Shown here: piece by piece, positions 1 through 8,316 of the stretch
Position numbering within the stretch: the stretch's first letter is position 1
Layout: each line of letters starts with the position of its first letter
Translations under genes and position numbers: made by a program
Source: Sneathia sanguinegens
GTDB taxonomy: Bacteria; Fusobacteriota; Fusobacteriia; Fusobacteriales; Leptotrichiaceae
Assembly (NCBI RefSeq): GCF_042033325.1
Contig: NZ_CP160095.1
Length of the DNA: 64,000 nt
Direction: 5' to 3' (one strand)
The notes under the pieces: model-generated
The model's database searches: none
What the model was told of the DNA's origin: nothing
Seen by the model: only the letters and a program-made list of their open reading frames with translations

Positions 1-304
1 CTGTTGCTGCCATATAGTCCTTAGCTCTTTTGCTAACTTCCTTTATACTTGAAACCCCGCATTTTATCGCATTTAAATATTCAAAATTATAGTTCATTTC
101 TTTTGCAATTATCTTAGACAATGTTGTTTTACCACAACCTGAAGGCCCATATATTAGCATATTAACTAACTTTTTCTTTTCTATCATTTTTTGTATAATC
201 TGTATTGAAAAAGTTTGACCTACAAAGTCTTCAAGCTTTGTAGGTCTTGCTCTATATGCCAATGGCTTTATTTCTTCATTATGAAATATTCCTAATTGAT
301 CCAT
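1..304 (-). CDS. rarA: RarA/MgsA-type replication-associated AAA+ ATPase, N-terminal part (runs off window)
   Basis: Partial gene whose 3' part lies outside the window. The visible 101 residues begin MDQLGIFHNEEIKPLAYRAR, followed by a PTKLEDFVGQ segment and a Walker A motif GPSGCGKT near residue 57. The R-P-x-x-L-x-D-x-V-G-Q then GPxGxGKT spacing is characteristic of the RarA/MgsA clamp-loader-like family, which acts at stalled replication forks. The short run before Walker A also resembles RuvB and DnaX, but RuvB normally has a longer N-terminus. The ATG sits one base after the malQ stop, so the gene is probably translationally coupled as the last visible member of the hemW-malQ-rarA unit. 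Function is assigned by family resemblance. Confidence 0.75.
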   Translation of the reverse strand, partial: MDQLGIFHNEEIKPLAYRARPTKLEDFVGQTFSIQIIQKMIEKKKLVNMLIYGPSGCGKTTLSKIIAKEMNYNFEYLNAIKCGVSSIKEVSKRAKDYMAAT

Positions 305-305
305 T

Positions 306-1778
306 TTATCTACCATATAATTCTGTTATATGAGCAATAGCATCAGCTAACTCATCTGTTAAAACATTTTCTCTTAATTTAAATTGCCAATTTCCAACTG
401 CTACTCCTGGAGTATTCATTCTTGTATCACTACCATAACACAAATAATCTTGTATAGGTATAATACTATATTTTGCTACACTTCTATGTGCTAATCTAAT
501 CAAACTCCAACAAATTCCATTATCATCTGGAGTATCAACATAGTCACGAACTAATGATCTTTCATAATCATTTAATGAATTATACCAACCTTGAGTTGTA
601 TCATTATCGTGTGTTCCTGTATATACTACACAATTTTTGTCATAATTATGTGGTAAATATACATTTTCAGGGTCATCATCAAAGGCAAATTGAAGTATTT
701 TCATACCTGGATATGAAGTTTCCTTAACCAAGTCTATATCTTCTTGTTCTAAATTTCCTAAATCTTCTGCAATAATTTTTAAATTAGGATAAGTACTTTC
801 TATTGATTTGAATAAATCTATACCAGGTCCTTTAACCCATTTACCATTAATTGCTGTTTCTTCTCCATAAGGGATTTCCCAATATGCACGAAAGCCTCTG
901 AAATGATCAATTCTTATTATATCACATAATTTTAAATTAGCTTTTATTCTATCTTTCCACCAACTATAGTCATGTCTTTTTAATGTTCTCCAATTATATA
1001 ACGGATTTCCCCATAATTGACCTGTAGAACTGAAATAATCAGGCGGAACTCCTGCAACACAACAAGGTTTTCTATCTTTGTCGAATAAAAATATTTCTGG
1101 ATGTGACCATGCATCTGCTGAGTCGAATGAAACAAAAATAGGTATATCCCCTATAATTTCAATTCCTCTTTCATTTGCATATTCCTTTATTTCTTTCCAT
1201 TGTTTGAAGAATAAAAATTGTATAAATTTTTGTGTATCTATTTCTTTTTCAAGCAACTTTTTGTATTTCTTTATAGCTAATTTTCTTCTAAGTCTAATGT
1301 CATCTGGCCAAACATCCCATGATCCACCATTAAAATGATATTTTAATGCCATGAAAAGTGCATAATCTTCTAACCAATCTTCATTTTCAACTTTAAATTC
1401 TTCAAATTCATCTTTTAGTATATCTTTTTTATCATATGCCTTAATTAAAATTGGATTTTTAATATTATATAGCTTTCCATAATCTATTATCAATTCATTA
1501 GTTCTCATTGCTTGAATATCTTCATACTCTAAAAGACCTAAATCTACAAGATTTTCAAGATCAATTAAATATGGATTCCCAGCAAAAGCAGAAAAACATT
1601 GATAAGGAAAATCTCCAAATCCTGTTGGTCCTAATGGGAAAATTTGCCATAATTTTTGTTTTGCTCTAACCAAAAAATCAACAAATTCTTTACATTTTTT
1701 CCCTAAAGTTCCTATACCATATTCAGATGGTAAAGAAATAGGTTGCATTAAAATACCAGCTTTTCTTTCAGTTTTCAT
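306..1778 (-). CDS. malQ: 4-alpha-glucanotransferase (amylomaltase)
   Basis: 490-residue GH77 enzyme that transfers alpha-1,4-glucan segments between maltodextrins and releases glucose, a cytoplasmic step of maltodextrin use. The three GH77 catalytic carboxylates are visible: nucleophile D291 in IRIDHFRGF, acid/base E338 in IIAEDLG, and D391 in YTGTHDND. The length is normal for a bacterial MalQ. The start is supported by an AAGAAGGTG ribosome site 5-6 bases upstream. It lies 22 bp after hemW and 1 bp before rarA. A PTS IICB and a MalY-like aminotransferase occur elsewhere in the window, but no glucan phosphorylase or debranching enzyme is adjacent. Confidence 0.95.
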   Translation of the reverse strand: MKTERKAGILMQPISLPSEYGIGTLGKKCKEFVDFLVRAKQKLWQIFPLGPTGFGDFPYQCFSAFAGNPYLIDLENLVDLGLLEYEDIQAMRTNELIIDYGKLYNIKNPILIKAYDKKDILKDEFEEFKVENEDWLEDYALFMALKYHFNGGSWDVWPDDIRLRRKLAIKKYKKLLEKEIDTQKFIQFLFFKQWKEIKEYANERGIEIIGDIPIFVSFDSADAWSHPEIFLFDKDRKPCCVAGVPPDYFSSTGQLWGNPLYNWRTLKRHDYSWWKDRIKANLKLCDIIRIDHFRGFRAYWEIPYGEETAINGKWVKGPGIDLFKSIESTYPNLKIIAEDLGNLEQEDIDLVKETSYPGMKILQFAFDDDPENVYLPHNYDKNCVVYTGTHDNDTTQGWYNSLNDYERSLVRDYVDTPDDNGICWSLIRLAHRSVAKYSIIPIQDYLCYGSDTRMNTPGVAVGNWQFKLRENVLTDELADAIAHITELYGR

Positions 1779-1800
1779 ACTAACACCTTCTTTTTTTTAT

Positions 1801-2886
1801 TTATATCAATTCTAAAATAACACTATCTGCCAATAGAAGTCCTTGCCTTGTTAGAAAAATTCTATTTTCTTTTTTTCTTAATAAGCCCCGTTTTATTAGA
1901 CTTTCTATCTTTTTTTTATCTTCAACAAAATATTTAGCTCCCTCTGTTAATTTTCTAAGTCCCACTATATATTCTAATTCTTTCAAATCTTTTTTTTCAA
2001 CATTTTCTATTGTATATTTATTTATAGGTATAAGGTGCTCATCTATTTTTTTATAATATTCTAATAATTTTCTCTCTTTTTCATATCTTTGACCTTTATA
2101 ATAGCTTGTTGCACTTATTCCTACTCCTATATATTCCTTATTTTCCCAATATTTCATATTATGTCTTCCATATTTTTTATTTAAACAAAAACTAGATATT
2201 TCATAATGTTCATATCCTAATTTTTTTAAATTATCTATGACATATTCATACATATTGGCTTCTAAATCTTCATCTAATTTTTCTATTTTTTTCTCTTTTA
2301 ACAATTTAGAAAATCTTGATTTTTCTTCCCAAATTAAAGAATATATAGAAATATGATCTGGCTTTAATTTTGCTATCATCTGTATATCATATTGTAATTG
2401 TTCCATTGTTTGACCTGGTATGGCAAAAATTAAATCTATAGATATATTATCAAAACCTACCTTTCTTGCATTATAGAAAGTTTCAAGATTATCTTTTACA
2501 CAATGTTCTCTATTCATTAATTTAAGTATAAATTCATTAAAACTTTGCATACCTATGCTTAGTCTATTAATACCCATTTCCCTTATTTTTTTTAATTTAA
2601 CTATATCCATATTAGTTGGATTAAGTTCTAAGGTAATTTCACTTATTTTTGTAAATTTTAATTTGCTAAGAATTCTTTTTAATTGATCTACGCTCAAGAC
2701 TGAAGGGGTTCCACCTCCAAAATAAATAGTGTCATAAACTATATTTAAATCATATAGTTCTATTTCTTTTATTAGATATTGTGTATATTTTTCATATTGA
2801 TTTTTCATATTAGTTAAAATATAGAAATCACAATAAGAACACTTTTTATTGCAAAAAGGAATGTGTATATATATACTATCAACCAT
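1801..2886 (-). CDS. hemW: HemW-like radical SAM protein (coproporphyrinogen III oxidase-like)
   Basis: 361 residues from the chosen start MVDSIYIHIPFCNKKCSYCDFY. The radical-SAM CxxxCxxC cluster motif is at residues 12-19. HIPFCxxxCxYCDF and the following YDTIYFGGGTPS motif are typical of the HemN/HemW group. The ~360-residue length and the absence of the longer HemN N-terminus favour HemW, a heme chaperone rather than a true oxidase; no heme genes are nearby. An upstream in-frame ATG would add 16 residues but would lie inside the RNase P RNA. The chosen ATG has an AAGGAG site 5 bases upstream. That ribosome site is itself the end of the RNase P RNA, so hemW probably depends on rnpB transcription. 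Confidence 0.85.
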   Translation of the reverse strand: MVDSIYIHIPFCNKKCSYCDFYILTNMKNQYEKYTQYLIKEIELYDLNIVYDTIYFGGGTPSVLSVDQLKRILSKLKFTKISEITLELNPTNMDIVKLKKIREMGINRLSIGMQSFNEFILKLMNREHCVKDNLETFYNARKVGFDNISIDLIFAIPGQTMEQLQYDIQMIAKLKPDHISIYSLIWEEKSRFSKLLKEKKIEKLDEDLEANMYEYVIDNLKKLGYEHYEISSFCLNKKYGRHNMKYWENKEYIGVGISATSYYKGQRYEKERKLLEYYKKIDEHLIPINKYTIENVEKKDLKELEYIVGLRKLTEGAKYFVEDKKKIESLIKRGLLRKKENRIFLTRQGLLLADSVILELI

Positions 2887-2893
2887 AAAAACT

Positions 2894-3224
2894 CCTTGGC
2901 ACTTTATAAGCCGAATTCTGTATTTGTTAATCATTTATCTATTCTCATATTTGCATATGAGCTCTAGCGAATACCCCAAAGACTCAGCGGGCAACCGATA
3001 TATCTTTAATTTTTCTTGCTTCGGAAGGGGTTTACCTAGCTATCTTAGTCTCCTAAAATACTGGTGAGCTCTTACCTCACCGTTTCACCCTTACAATTAC
3101 TTGCGGTTTATTTTCTGTGGCACTTTCCTTAGAATTACTTCTAGCAGCCATTAACTGCCTTCCTGCCCTATGAAGTTCGGACTTTCCTCAAAGCTTAGCT
3201 TCGCGATTAACCAAAGTACCAAGG
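2894..3224 (-). ncRNA. rnpB: RNase P RNA, bacterial type
   Basis: About 331 nt catalytic RNA that matures tRNA 5' ends. On the minus strand it carries the conserved GAGGAAAGTCCGAACTTC block near the 5' end, followed by the GGGCAGGAAGGC segment. Further on are AAGGGTGAAACGGTGAGGTA, the GGTAAACCCC region and the ACAGAATTCGGCTTA block at the 3' end. The ends are set by a 12-bp P1 helix: CCTTGGTACTTT (3213-3224) pairs with AAAGTGCCAAGG (2894-2905), with one G-T pair. The 3' strand of P1 overlaps the hemW ribosome site. A good promoter lies just upstream. Boundaries are inferred to within a few bases. Confidence 0.93.
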
Positions 3225-3231
3225 TAAATAA

Positions 3232-3260
3232 ATTATACTATAATTTGCGTTGTTTTTCAA
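3232..3260 (-). promoter_or_regulatory. rnpB promoter
   Basis: Minus-strand TTGAAA (3255-3260), a 17-bp spacer and TATAAT (3232-3237) give a near-consensus sigma-70 promoter. It places the transcription start about 7-8 bases before the first base of the P1 helix of RNase P RNA, which matches a minimally processed 5' end. Confidence 0.85.
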
Positions 3261-3284
3261 ATCACAATTAATTTATCGCTTCCT

Positions 3285-3350
3285 TACGAATAATTTATGT
3301 GAATTCCCACGTTTTTTATTCGTACATATTTTAACATAAAAAATATGTAC
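3285..3350. repeat. Two abutting palindromes in the rnpB-nif3 intergenic region
   Basis: The 301-bp stretch between rnpB and the Nif3-like gene has no coding potential that I can support. It holds a two-tier hairpin: outer arms TACGAATAA (3285-3293) and TTATTCGTA (3316-3324), a symmetric TTT/TTT gap, and inner arms ATGTG (3297-3301) and CACGT (3308-3312). A second perfect 11-bp palindrome follows: GTACATATTTT (3322-3332) and AAAATATGTAC (3340-3350). The two share three bases (3322-3324), so they cannot both form at full length. A weak AT-only hairpin at 3487-3510 follows the Nif3 stop. Function is unknown. Confidence 0.6.
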
Positions 3351-3525
3351 AAGCAAAAAAGATATGCATAATCATTTTTATTCCTAAATTGCACCCCTAA
3401 ATGACGAGTTTTTTTTATATCCTATTTGATTTAATTCATCTCTACTTAGATATTTATTTTTTTATTTTATATGAAAAGGAATGTATAATAAATTACAATA
3501 ATAATTTATTACACACTCCCTATTA

Positions 3526-4299
3526 TTAATAAATATATACTGGCTTATTGTGAAATTCAACAATTTGTACATTTGTAGTTTCTTTTAAATAGTTTGATAA
3601 TAGGTCCACTGCATGAACTTCACTTTCAAGATGCCCAAAATCTATTATACTAACACCTTGTTCTAGTGCATCTTGTGCTTCATGATATTTAACATCTGCT
3701 GTAATGAATAAGTCTACCTTATCTTTTACCTCATTAAAAAAGTCCATCCCTGACCCTGTTACAAGAGCAAAACTTTTTATCTCTTTTTTTGTATAATACT
3801 CATCATATATTACTCTAAGTTGAGAAATATTTAACTTTTCTTTTACAACTTTCACCATTTCTTCAATAGTCATCTTTTTAGCTAGATTAAAATATCGAAT
3901 TGGTCTATTTTTAGTTTCATTCTCATACATTCTTTTGGCATCTAAATCTAGTAATTTAAACACATAGTCATTTAATCCACCTGCTGCAGAATCAAGGTTA
4001 GTATGCATAGCATATACAGCTATATCATTTTCTAAAAGACGCATAATTCTTGAGCCTATCATGTCATCTTTTGTAATTTTTTTCAAAGATTTAAATATTA
4101 ATGGGTGATGTGATATTATCATATCAACTCTTTCTTGTATAGCCTTATCAATAGCTTTAGAATTAACTTCTAAGGCTATTAAGACCTTTTTTACCTCTTT
4201 GTCTTTGTCACCTAATAGTAGACCAACATTATCCCAAGATTCGCAAATATTTTCTGGAAATTTTTCATTTAATTTATCTATTAAGGCTTTAAGTTTCAC
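3526..4299 (-). CDS. Nif3/YbgI-family dinuclear metal-binding protein
   Basis: 257 residues, the short form of the Nif3-like family (often annotated as GTP cyclohydrolase I type 2 homolog). The opening KLNEKFPENICESWDNVGLLLGD is diagnostic. The metal ligands are visible as the ISHHPLIF pair near residue 63 and the C-terminal GHLESEVHAVDLL His/Glu pair. There is no inserted PII-like middle domain. The physiological role of the family is unsettled. Its ATG overlaps the stop of the preceding sigma-like gene by 4 bp. In many Firmicutes nif3 sits downstream of rpoD, which matters for interpreting that neighbour. Confidence 0.9.
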   Translation of the reverse strand: MKLKALIDKLNEKFPENICESWDNVGLLLGDKDKEVKKVLIALEVNSKAIDKAIQERVDMIISHHPLIFKSLKKITKDDMIGSRIMRLLENDIAVYAMHTNLDSAAGGLNDYVFKLLDLDAKRMYENETKNRPIRYFNLAKKMTIEEMVKVVKEKLNISQLRVIYDEYYTKKEIKSFALVTGSGMDFFNEVKDKVDLFITADVKYHEAQDALEQGVSIIDFGHLESEVHAVDLLSNYLKETTNVQIVEFHNKPVYIY

Positions 4300-5153
4300 G
4301 CTTCCTCCGTTTCACTTATTTTTTTCATAATAGATTTTAACATATCTTTAAATTCTTTTTCACCTATTTTCATGCTTTCACAAATTTCTTTATCTTCATT
4401 TTTTCTACCATTTATATTCAAGAATTTAATTAAGAATGTTTCTTCAAAATAGTTAAACATAAATGTTTGTCTTAATCTTTCAAATTCATCTATTACTTTT
4501 TCAGTATAGCTATATACATCATCTAAATCTTCAATTTCTATATTATGATACATCTTATCTAAATTATTATAGTATTCTTCTTTTATGCCCATACCTTCTA
4601 AAATACTTTTTAATTCTTCATTTTTAGCTAATCTATCTCTAACTTTTAAATATACTAAAATAGAAATTTTAGCAGAATATTCTTCATTTTCTTTCTTTAT
4701 TTGAAATTGCAATAATTTAATAGAACAAAATATTGAAAATATTTCCTTTATTTTTTCAATACTATACTTCTTCGCCAATTTTTCATAAAATTGATTTATA
4801 AATTGAGCGACTATTAAATTTGCTTCATCCACTAATTCTATAAATGAAAATTCAGACTTTATATTTTTTATAACTTGTATTAAAGCTATGTCTATTAAAT
4901 TTAAAAATCTTTCATCTGCTATATCTTTTTTATTTTCTCCATTTTTTATTTGTTTTATATATTCTTCACTTACTTGACTAATACTTGCTATACTTTGTGG
5001 CATATCATAAGCTTCTCTTATTTGAGCAATACTTTTATCAACAATATATGTAGATAAAAGCAAGGCTTGAAGGTCATCCAAGACAATTGTCTTTAATTCT
5101 TTATTAAGATCTACTTTTTCTTCTTTTTCTATTTTAATTAATAGTTCATTCAT
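4296..5153 (-). CDS. Degenerate sigma-70-like protein
   Basis: 285 residues, not a standard named gene. Residues 71-122 align by eye with sigma-70 regions 1.2-2.2. A G-x-x-x-x-A/D-x-R-F-L stretch is followed by FSFIELVDEANLIVAQFINQ, which parallels the canonical LSFLDLIQEGNIGLMxAVDKF. Residues 236-280 parallel region 4: FLIKFLNINGR, then DKEICESMKIGEKEFKDMLK in place of the LEEIGEEFGVTRERIRQIE helix-turn-helix. The region 2.3-2.4 aromatic block (YATWWIRQAI) that melts and reads the -10 element is absent and replaced by a generic Lys/Ile-rich helix. It sits directly upstream of a Nif3 gene, the place rpoD often occupies. Likely a decayed or repurposed sigma-family protein; homology is inferred by eye only. 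Confidence 0.55.
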   Translation of the reverse strand: MNELLIKIEKEEKVDLNKELKTIVLDDLQALLLSTYIVDKSIAQIREAYDMPQSIASISQVSEEYIKQIKNGENKKDIADERFLNLIDIALIQVIKNIKSEFSFIELVDEANLIVAQFINQFYEKLAKKYSIEKIKEIFSIFCSIKLLQFQIKKENEEYSAKISILVYLKVRDRLAKNEELKSILEGMGIKEEYYNNLDKMYHNIEIEDLDDVYSYTEKVIDEFERLRQTFMFNYFEETFLIKFLNINGRKNEDKEICESMKIGEKEFKDMLKSIMKKISETEEA

Positions 5154-5598
5154 TTTTTAAACCCTCTACAAATCTTTTTATTTCTTCACTCACACCTTTT
5201 TCATACTCTAATTTACTAATTTTTTCCAAATTTTTCTTATATGCCACACTTCTTATTATACAAAAAATTCCGGCTGCACCTAAAATATATATTAATAACA
5301 TATCTGATTTTGCATGTAGACCAAATACAATTACTGAACAAACTATTAGCATATATATGCAAAAGCCTATAATTTCTTTAAAGAAAAGTTTTCTCGCTCT
5401 TTTTACATATTGTTGATAACTAGCTTTTACTATTTTATTCAATTCATCTTGATCGTATTCTTCTAAAATTTTTTTATATATATCTTTTTTATCACTTATA
5501 TATTCTCTTAGTTCATCAAAAAGATATTCAGCTTGTATTAGATTATCATTACTTTCTTTTAAACTATCTAAGAGTTTTCTAATATTTTCTTCTATCAT
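5146..5598 (-). CDS. Small membrane protein with two transmembrane helices, unknown function
   Basis: 150 residues. The N-terminal ~70 residues are charged and probably coiled-coil, followed by two hydrophobic helices at about residues 74-93 and 99-116 (FFKEIIGFCIYMLIVCSVIV, then MLLIYILGAAGIFCIIRSVA). The tail is basic and charged, so both ends should be cytoplasmic. I do not recognise the family. It overlaps purB by 4 bp and the sigma-like gene by 8 bp, so it is translationally coupled to both. A membrane protein encoded immediately before a sigma-like protein raises the possibility of a membrane partner such as an anti-sigma factor, but nothing in the sequence proves that. Confidence 0.75.
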   Translation of the reverse strand: MIEENIRKLLDSLKESNDNLIQAEYLFDELREYISDKKDIYKKILEEYDQDELNKIVKASYQQYVKRARKLFFKEIIGFCIYMLIVCSVIVFGLHAKSDMLLIYILGAAGIFCIIRSVAYKKNLEKISKLEYEKGVSEEIKRFVEGLKNE

Positions 5599-7025
5599 AA
5601 AGTTAAATCCTCTTTTTTTATTCGTAAAAATTTATTATTATCGTCTAAAATTTTTCTAACTTTCGACAAATATTCTTTTGTTTGTTCTACAGAAAATCCT
5701 ATATATTGCTTAGGGTCTAATATCTTTTCCATGTCTTCCATAGTTAAACCCAATCTTCCATCTTTAACTATTCTATCTATCAAATGATTTTCTTTACCTT
5801 CAATTTTTATACTTTTAACTTCTTCCATAGATAAAGTTCGTATAATCTCATGAACTTCTTGTCTATCCATACCTTTTTTTACAGCATCCATCATTATATT
5901 TTCTGTAGCCATAAAACCTAATTCTTTTCTTATATTCTTTTCTATCATTTTTTTGTAAACTACAACGCCATCCAAAATATTTTCTAATATTATTAAAATT
6001 GCATCTATAGCTAAAAATGCTTGTGGATATGAAAGTCTCTTATTTGCTAAATCATCTAAGGTTCTTTCAAGCCATTGACTACTATGAACTAAATGCCCAT
6101 TCATCTCAAGAGATATAACAAATTTTGCTAAGGCTGAAACTCTCTCACATCTCATTGGATTTCTTTTATATGCCATAGCAGAAGACCCTATTTGATTTTT
6201 TTCAAAAGGTTCTTCTATTTCTTTTTCATGTTGTAATAATCTAAAATCATTCGTCATTTTATATGCCAAATCAGCAAGACTAGCCAAGGTTTGTAAAATA
6301 TATGTATCTTGTTTTCTATCATAAGTTTGTGAACTAATTTCTTGACATTTTTTAAAACCACTTTCCTCTGTAACAAGTCTATCCAATTCTTTCATCTTTT
6401 CATAATTATCCCCAAATAATTCCTTGAAACTTGCTCCTGTCCCTGTTGTTCCTTTAACTCCTCTAAATTCTAAATTATTTATTCTTTTATCTATTTCATA
6501 AAAATCATACACAAATGATTTTAACCACAAGCTTGCTCTTTTACCTACTGTACTTAATTGTGCTGCTTGAAAATGTGTATAAGATAAACAGGGAACTTCC
6601 TTATATTTATCAGCAAAATTAACAAGGCTTTCCATAACAACTAAAAGTCTTTTTTTAACTAAAATTAAAGCTTCCTTTATTTGTATTAAATCTGTGTTAT
6701 CTCCAACAAAGGCACTTGTTACCCCTAAATGTATAATAGGTCTTGCCTTTGGACAGGCATCACCAAAAGTATAGACATGAGCCATAACATCATGTCTTAA
6801 TTTTTTTTCATATTCTTTTGCTTTTTGAAAATCAATATTTGAAATATTTTTTTTCATTTCTTCTAATTGTTCATCAGTTATATTTGCTAAACCAAGCTTC
6901 TTTTGAGCTTTAGCTAAAGAATACCATAATTTTCTCCAATTTTGGAATTTATTATCTGGTGAAAAGATATATTGCATTTGTTTGCTAGCATATCTTGTAC
7001 ATAGTGGATTTTCATATTTGTCCAT
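5595..7025 (-). CDS. purB: Adenylosuccinate lyase
   Basis: 476-residue fumarase-superfamily enzyme that converts adenylosuccinate to AMP plus fumarate, and SAICAR to AICAR where the de novo pathway exists. The superfamily signature GSSAMAYKRNPM is intact near residue 280. The active-site histidine regions are visible in RHDVMAHVYTFGD and the LGVTSAFVGDNTD block. The length matches the longer PurB form. It follows purA with an 8-bp gap and overlaps the next gene by 4 bp, so purA and purB together form the IMP-to-AMP branch. No other de novo purine genes are in the window, so a salvage role with hpt is likely. Confidence 0.95.
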   Translation of the reverse strand: MDKYENPLCTRYASKQMQYIFSPDNKFQNWRKLWYSLAKAQKKLGLANITDEQLEEMKKNISNIDFQKAKEYEKKLRHDVMAHVYTFGDACPKARPIIHLGVTSAFVGDNTDLIQIKEALILVKKRLLVVMESLVNFADKYKEVPCLSYTHFQAAQLSTVGKRASLWLKSFVYDFYEIDKRINNLEFRGVKGTTGTGASFKELFGDNYEKMKELDRLVTEESGFKKCQEISSQTYDRKQDTYILQTLASLADLAYKMTNDFRLLQHEKEIEEPFEKNQIGSSAMAYKRNPMRCERVSALAKFVISLEMNGHLVHSSQWLERTLDDLANKRLSYPQAFLAIDAILIILENILDGVVVYKKMIEKNIRKELGFMATENIMMDAVKKGMDRQEVHEIIRTLSMEEVKSIKIEGKENHLIDRIVKDGRLGLTMEDMEKILDPKQYIGFSVEQTKEYLSKVRKILDDNNKFLRIKKEDLTL

Positions 7026-7033
7026 ACTTCTCC

Positions 7034-8314
7034 TTAAAACTCTGTTCTATAAATATTTTGTGTTCTTTCAGGTCCTACTGAAACTAAAGAAACTTTTACA
7101 TTTAATTGTTTTTCTATAAATTCAATATATTCTTTACAATTTTTTGGTAATTTGTCATATTCTTTTATATTTGTAATATCTTCTGTCCAACCTTTAAAAG
7201 TTTTATATATTACACGAAGATCTTGAGAAGGTCTTAAATTACCTGGATATAAATCGTAGATTTTTCCATCAATTTCATATGCTACTGCAACCTTTATTTC
7301 TTCAAAACCTGTTAAAACATCTATTTTTGTTAAAACTATATCTGTTAATCCATTAATCATAGTTGCATATTTACCCATAACTAAGTCTAGCCATCCACAT
7401 CTTCTTGCACGACCAGTTGTTGCACCATATTCATGTCCTACTTCTCTTAATTTTTCTCCATTTTCATCTTTTAATTCTGTTGGATAAACTCCTTCACCAA
7501 CTCTTGTTGTATATGCTTTCATAACACCTAAGATTTTATCTAATTTTTTAGGTCCTACACCTGTACCTACACAAACTCCTCCTGCAGTTGGTGATGATGA
7601 AGTAACATATGGATAAGTTCCATAGTCAATATCTAACATAAGAGCTTGTGCTCCTTCAAATAACATTCTATTTCCAGCTTCTATTGCATTATTTAATTCA
7701 CTAACACAGTCTATTATTCTATTTTTTATTTTTTTACCTAATTCAATATATTCATTATACAATTTATCAAAATCAAAAGTTTCTTTTCCATATCTACGCA
7801 ACATATCATTTTTTTCTTTTAAATTCCATTCTAATTTGCTATGAAATCTTTCTTCATCTAATAAATCTCCTATTCTTATACCATTTCTTGAGATCTTATC
7901 TACATAGCAAGGTCCTATACCTCTTTGTGTTGTTCCTATTTTATTTTTACCTAAAGCTTCTTCTTTTGCCTTATCAATTGCAATATGATATGGGAAAATT
8001 ATATGTGCTCTTTTATCTATATATAGTTTTGATAAATCTAAACCTCTTGTTTCTAATTGTTCTATTTCTTCTAGTAGAACCTTTAAATATATAACCACTC
8101 CTGCACCAATTACACACTTACCCTTTGAACTTATTATACCTGAAGGTAATAAATGTAATACAAATTTTTCATTTCCTACTACTACTGTATGCCCAGCATT
8201 ATTACCACCTTGAAATCTAACAACATAATCTGCTGTTGGTGCCAAAACATCTATTATTTTACCCTTACCTTCATCTCCAAATTGTGTTCCTACTACAACA
8301 AAAGTTTTATCCAT
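7034..8314 (-). CDS. purA: Adenylosuccinate synthetase
   Basis: 426 residues. It catalyses the GTP-dependent condensation of IMP with aspartate. The N-terminal GTP-binding loop QFGDEGKGKIID with the catalytic Asp is near residue 11. VRFQGGNNAGHTVV carries the catalytic His near residue 42. TTQRGIGPCYVDK, GATTGRARRCGWLD and the terminal VSVGPERTQNI are all conserved. It starts two bases after the hpt stop, and purB follows 8 bp later. The three together convert hypoxanthine to IMP to AMP. Confidence 0.97.
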   Translation of the reverse strand: MDKTFVVVGTQFGDEGKGKIIDVLAPTADYVVRFQGGNNAGHTVVVGNEKFVLHLLPSGIISSKGKCVIGAGVVIYLKVLLEEIEQLETRGLDLSKLYIDKRAHIIFPYHIAIDKAKEEALGKNKIGTTQRGIGPCYVDKISRNGIRIGDLLDEERFHSKLEWNLKEKNDMLRRYGKETFDFDKLYNEYIELGKKIKNRIIDCVSELNNAIEAGNRMLFEGAQALMLDIDYGTYPYVTSSSPTAGGVCVGTGVGPKKLDKILGVMKAYTTRVGEGVYPTELKDENGEKLREVGHEYGATTGRARRCGWLDLVMGKYATMINGLTDIVLTKIDVLTGFEEIKVAVAYEIDGKIYDLYPGNLRPSQDLRVIYKTFKGWTEDITNIKEYDKLPKNCKEYIEFIEKQLNVKVSLVSVGPERTQNIYRTEF

Positions 8315-8316
8315 TA

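Noticed and set aside
2849..3067. Plus-strand open frame inside rnpB
   Set aside because: It overlaps conserved RNase P RNA blocks and the hemW start; no coding signal.
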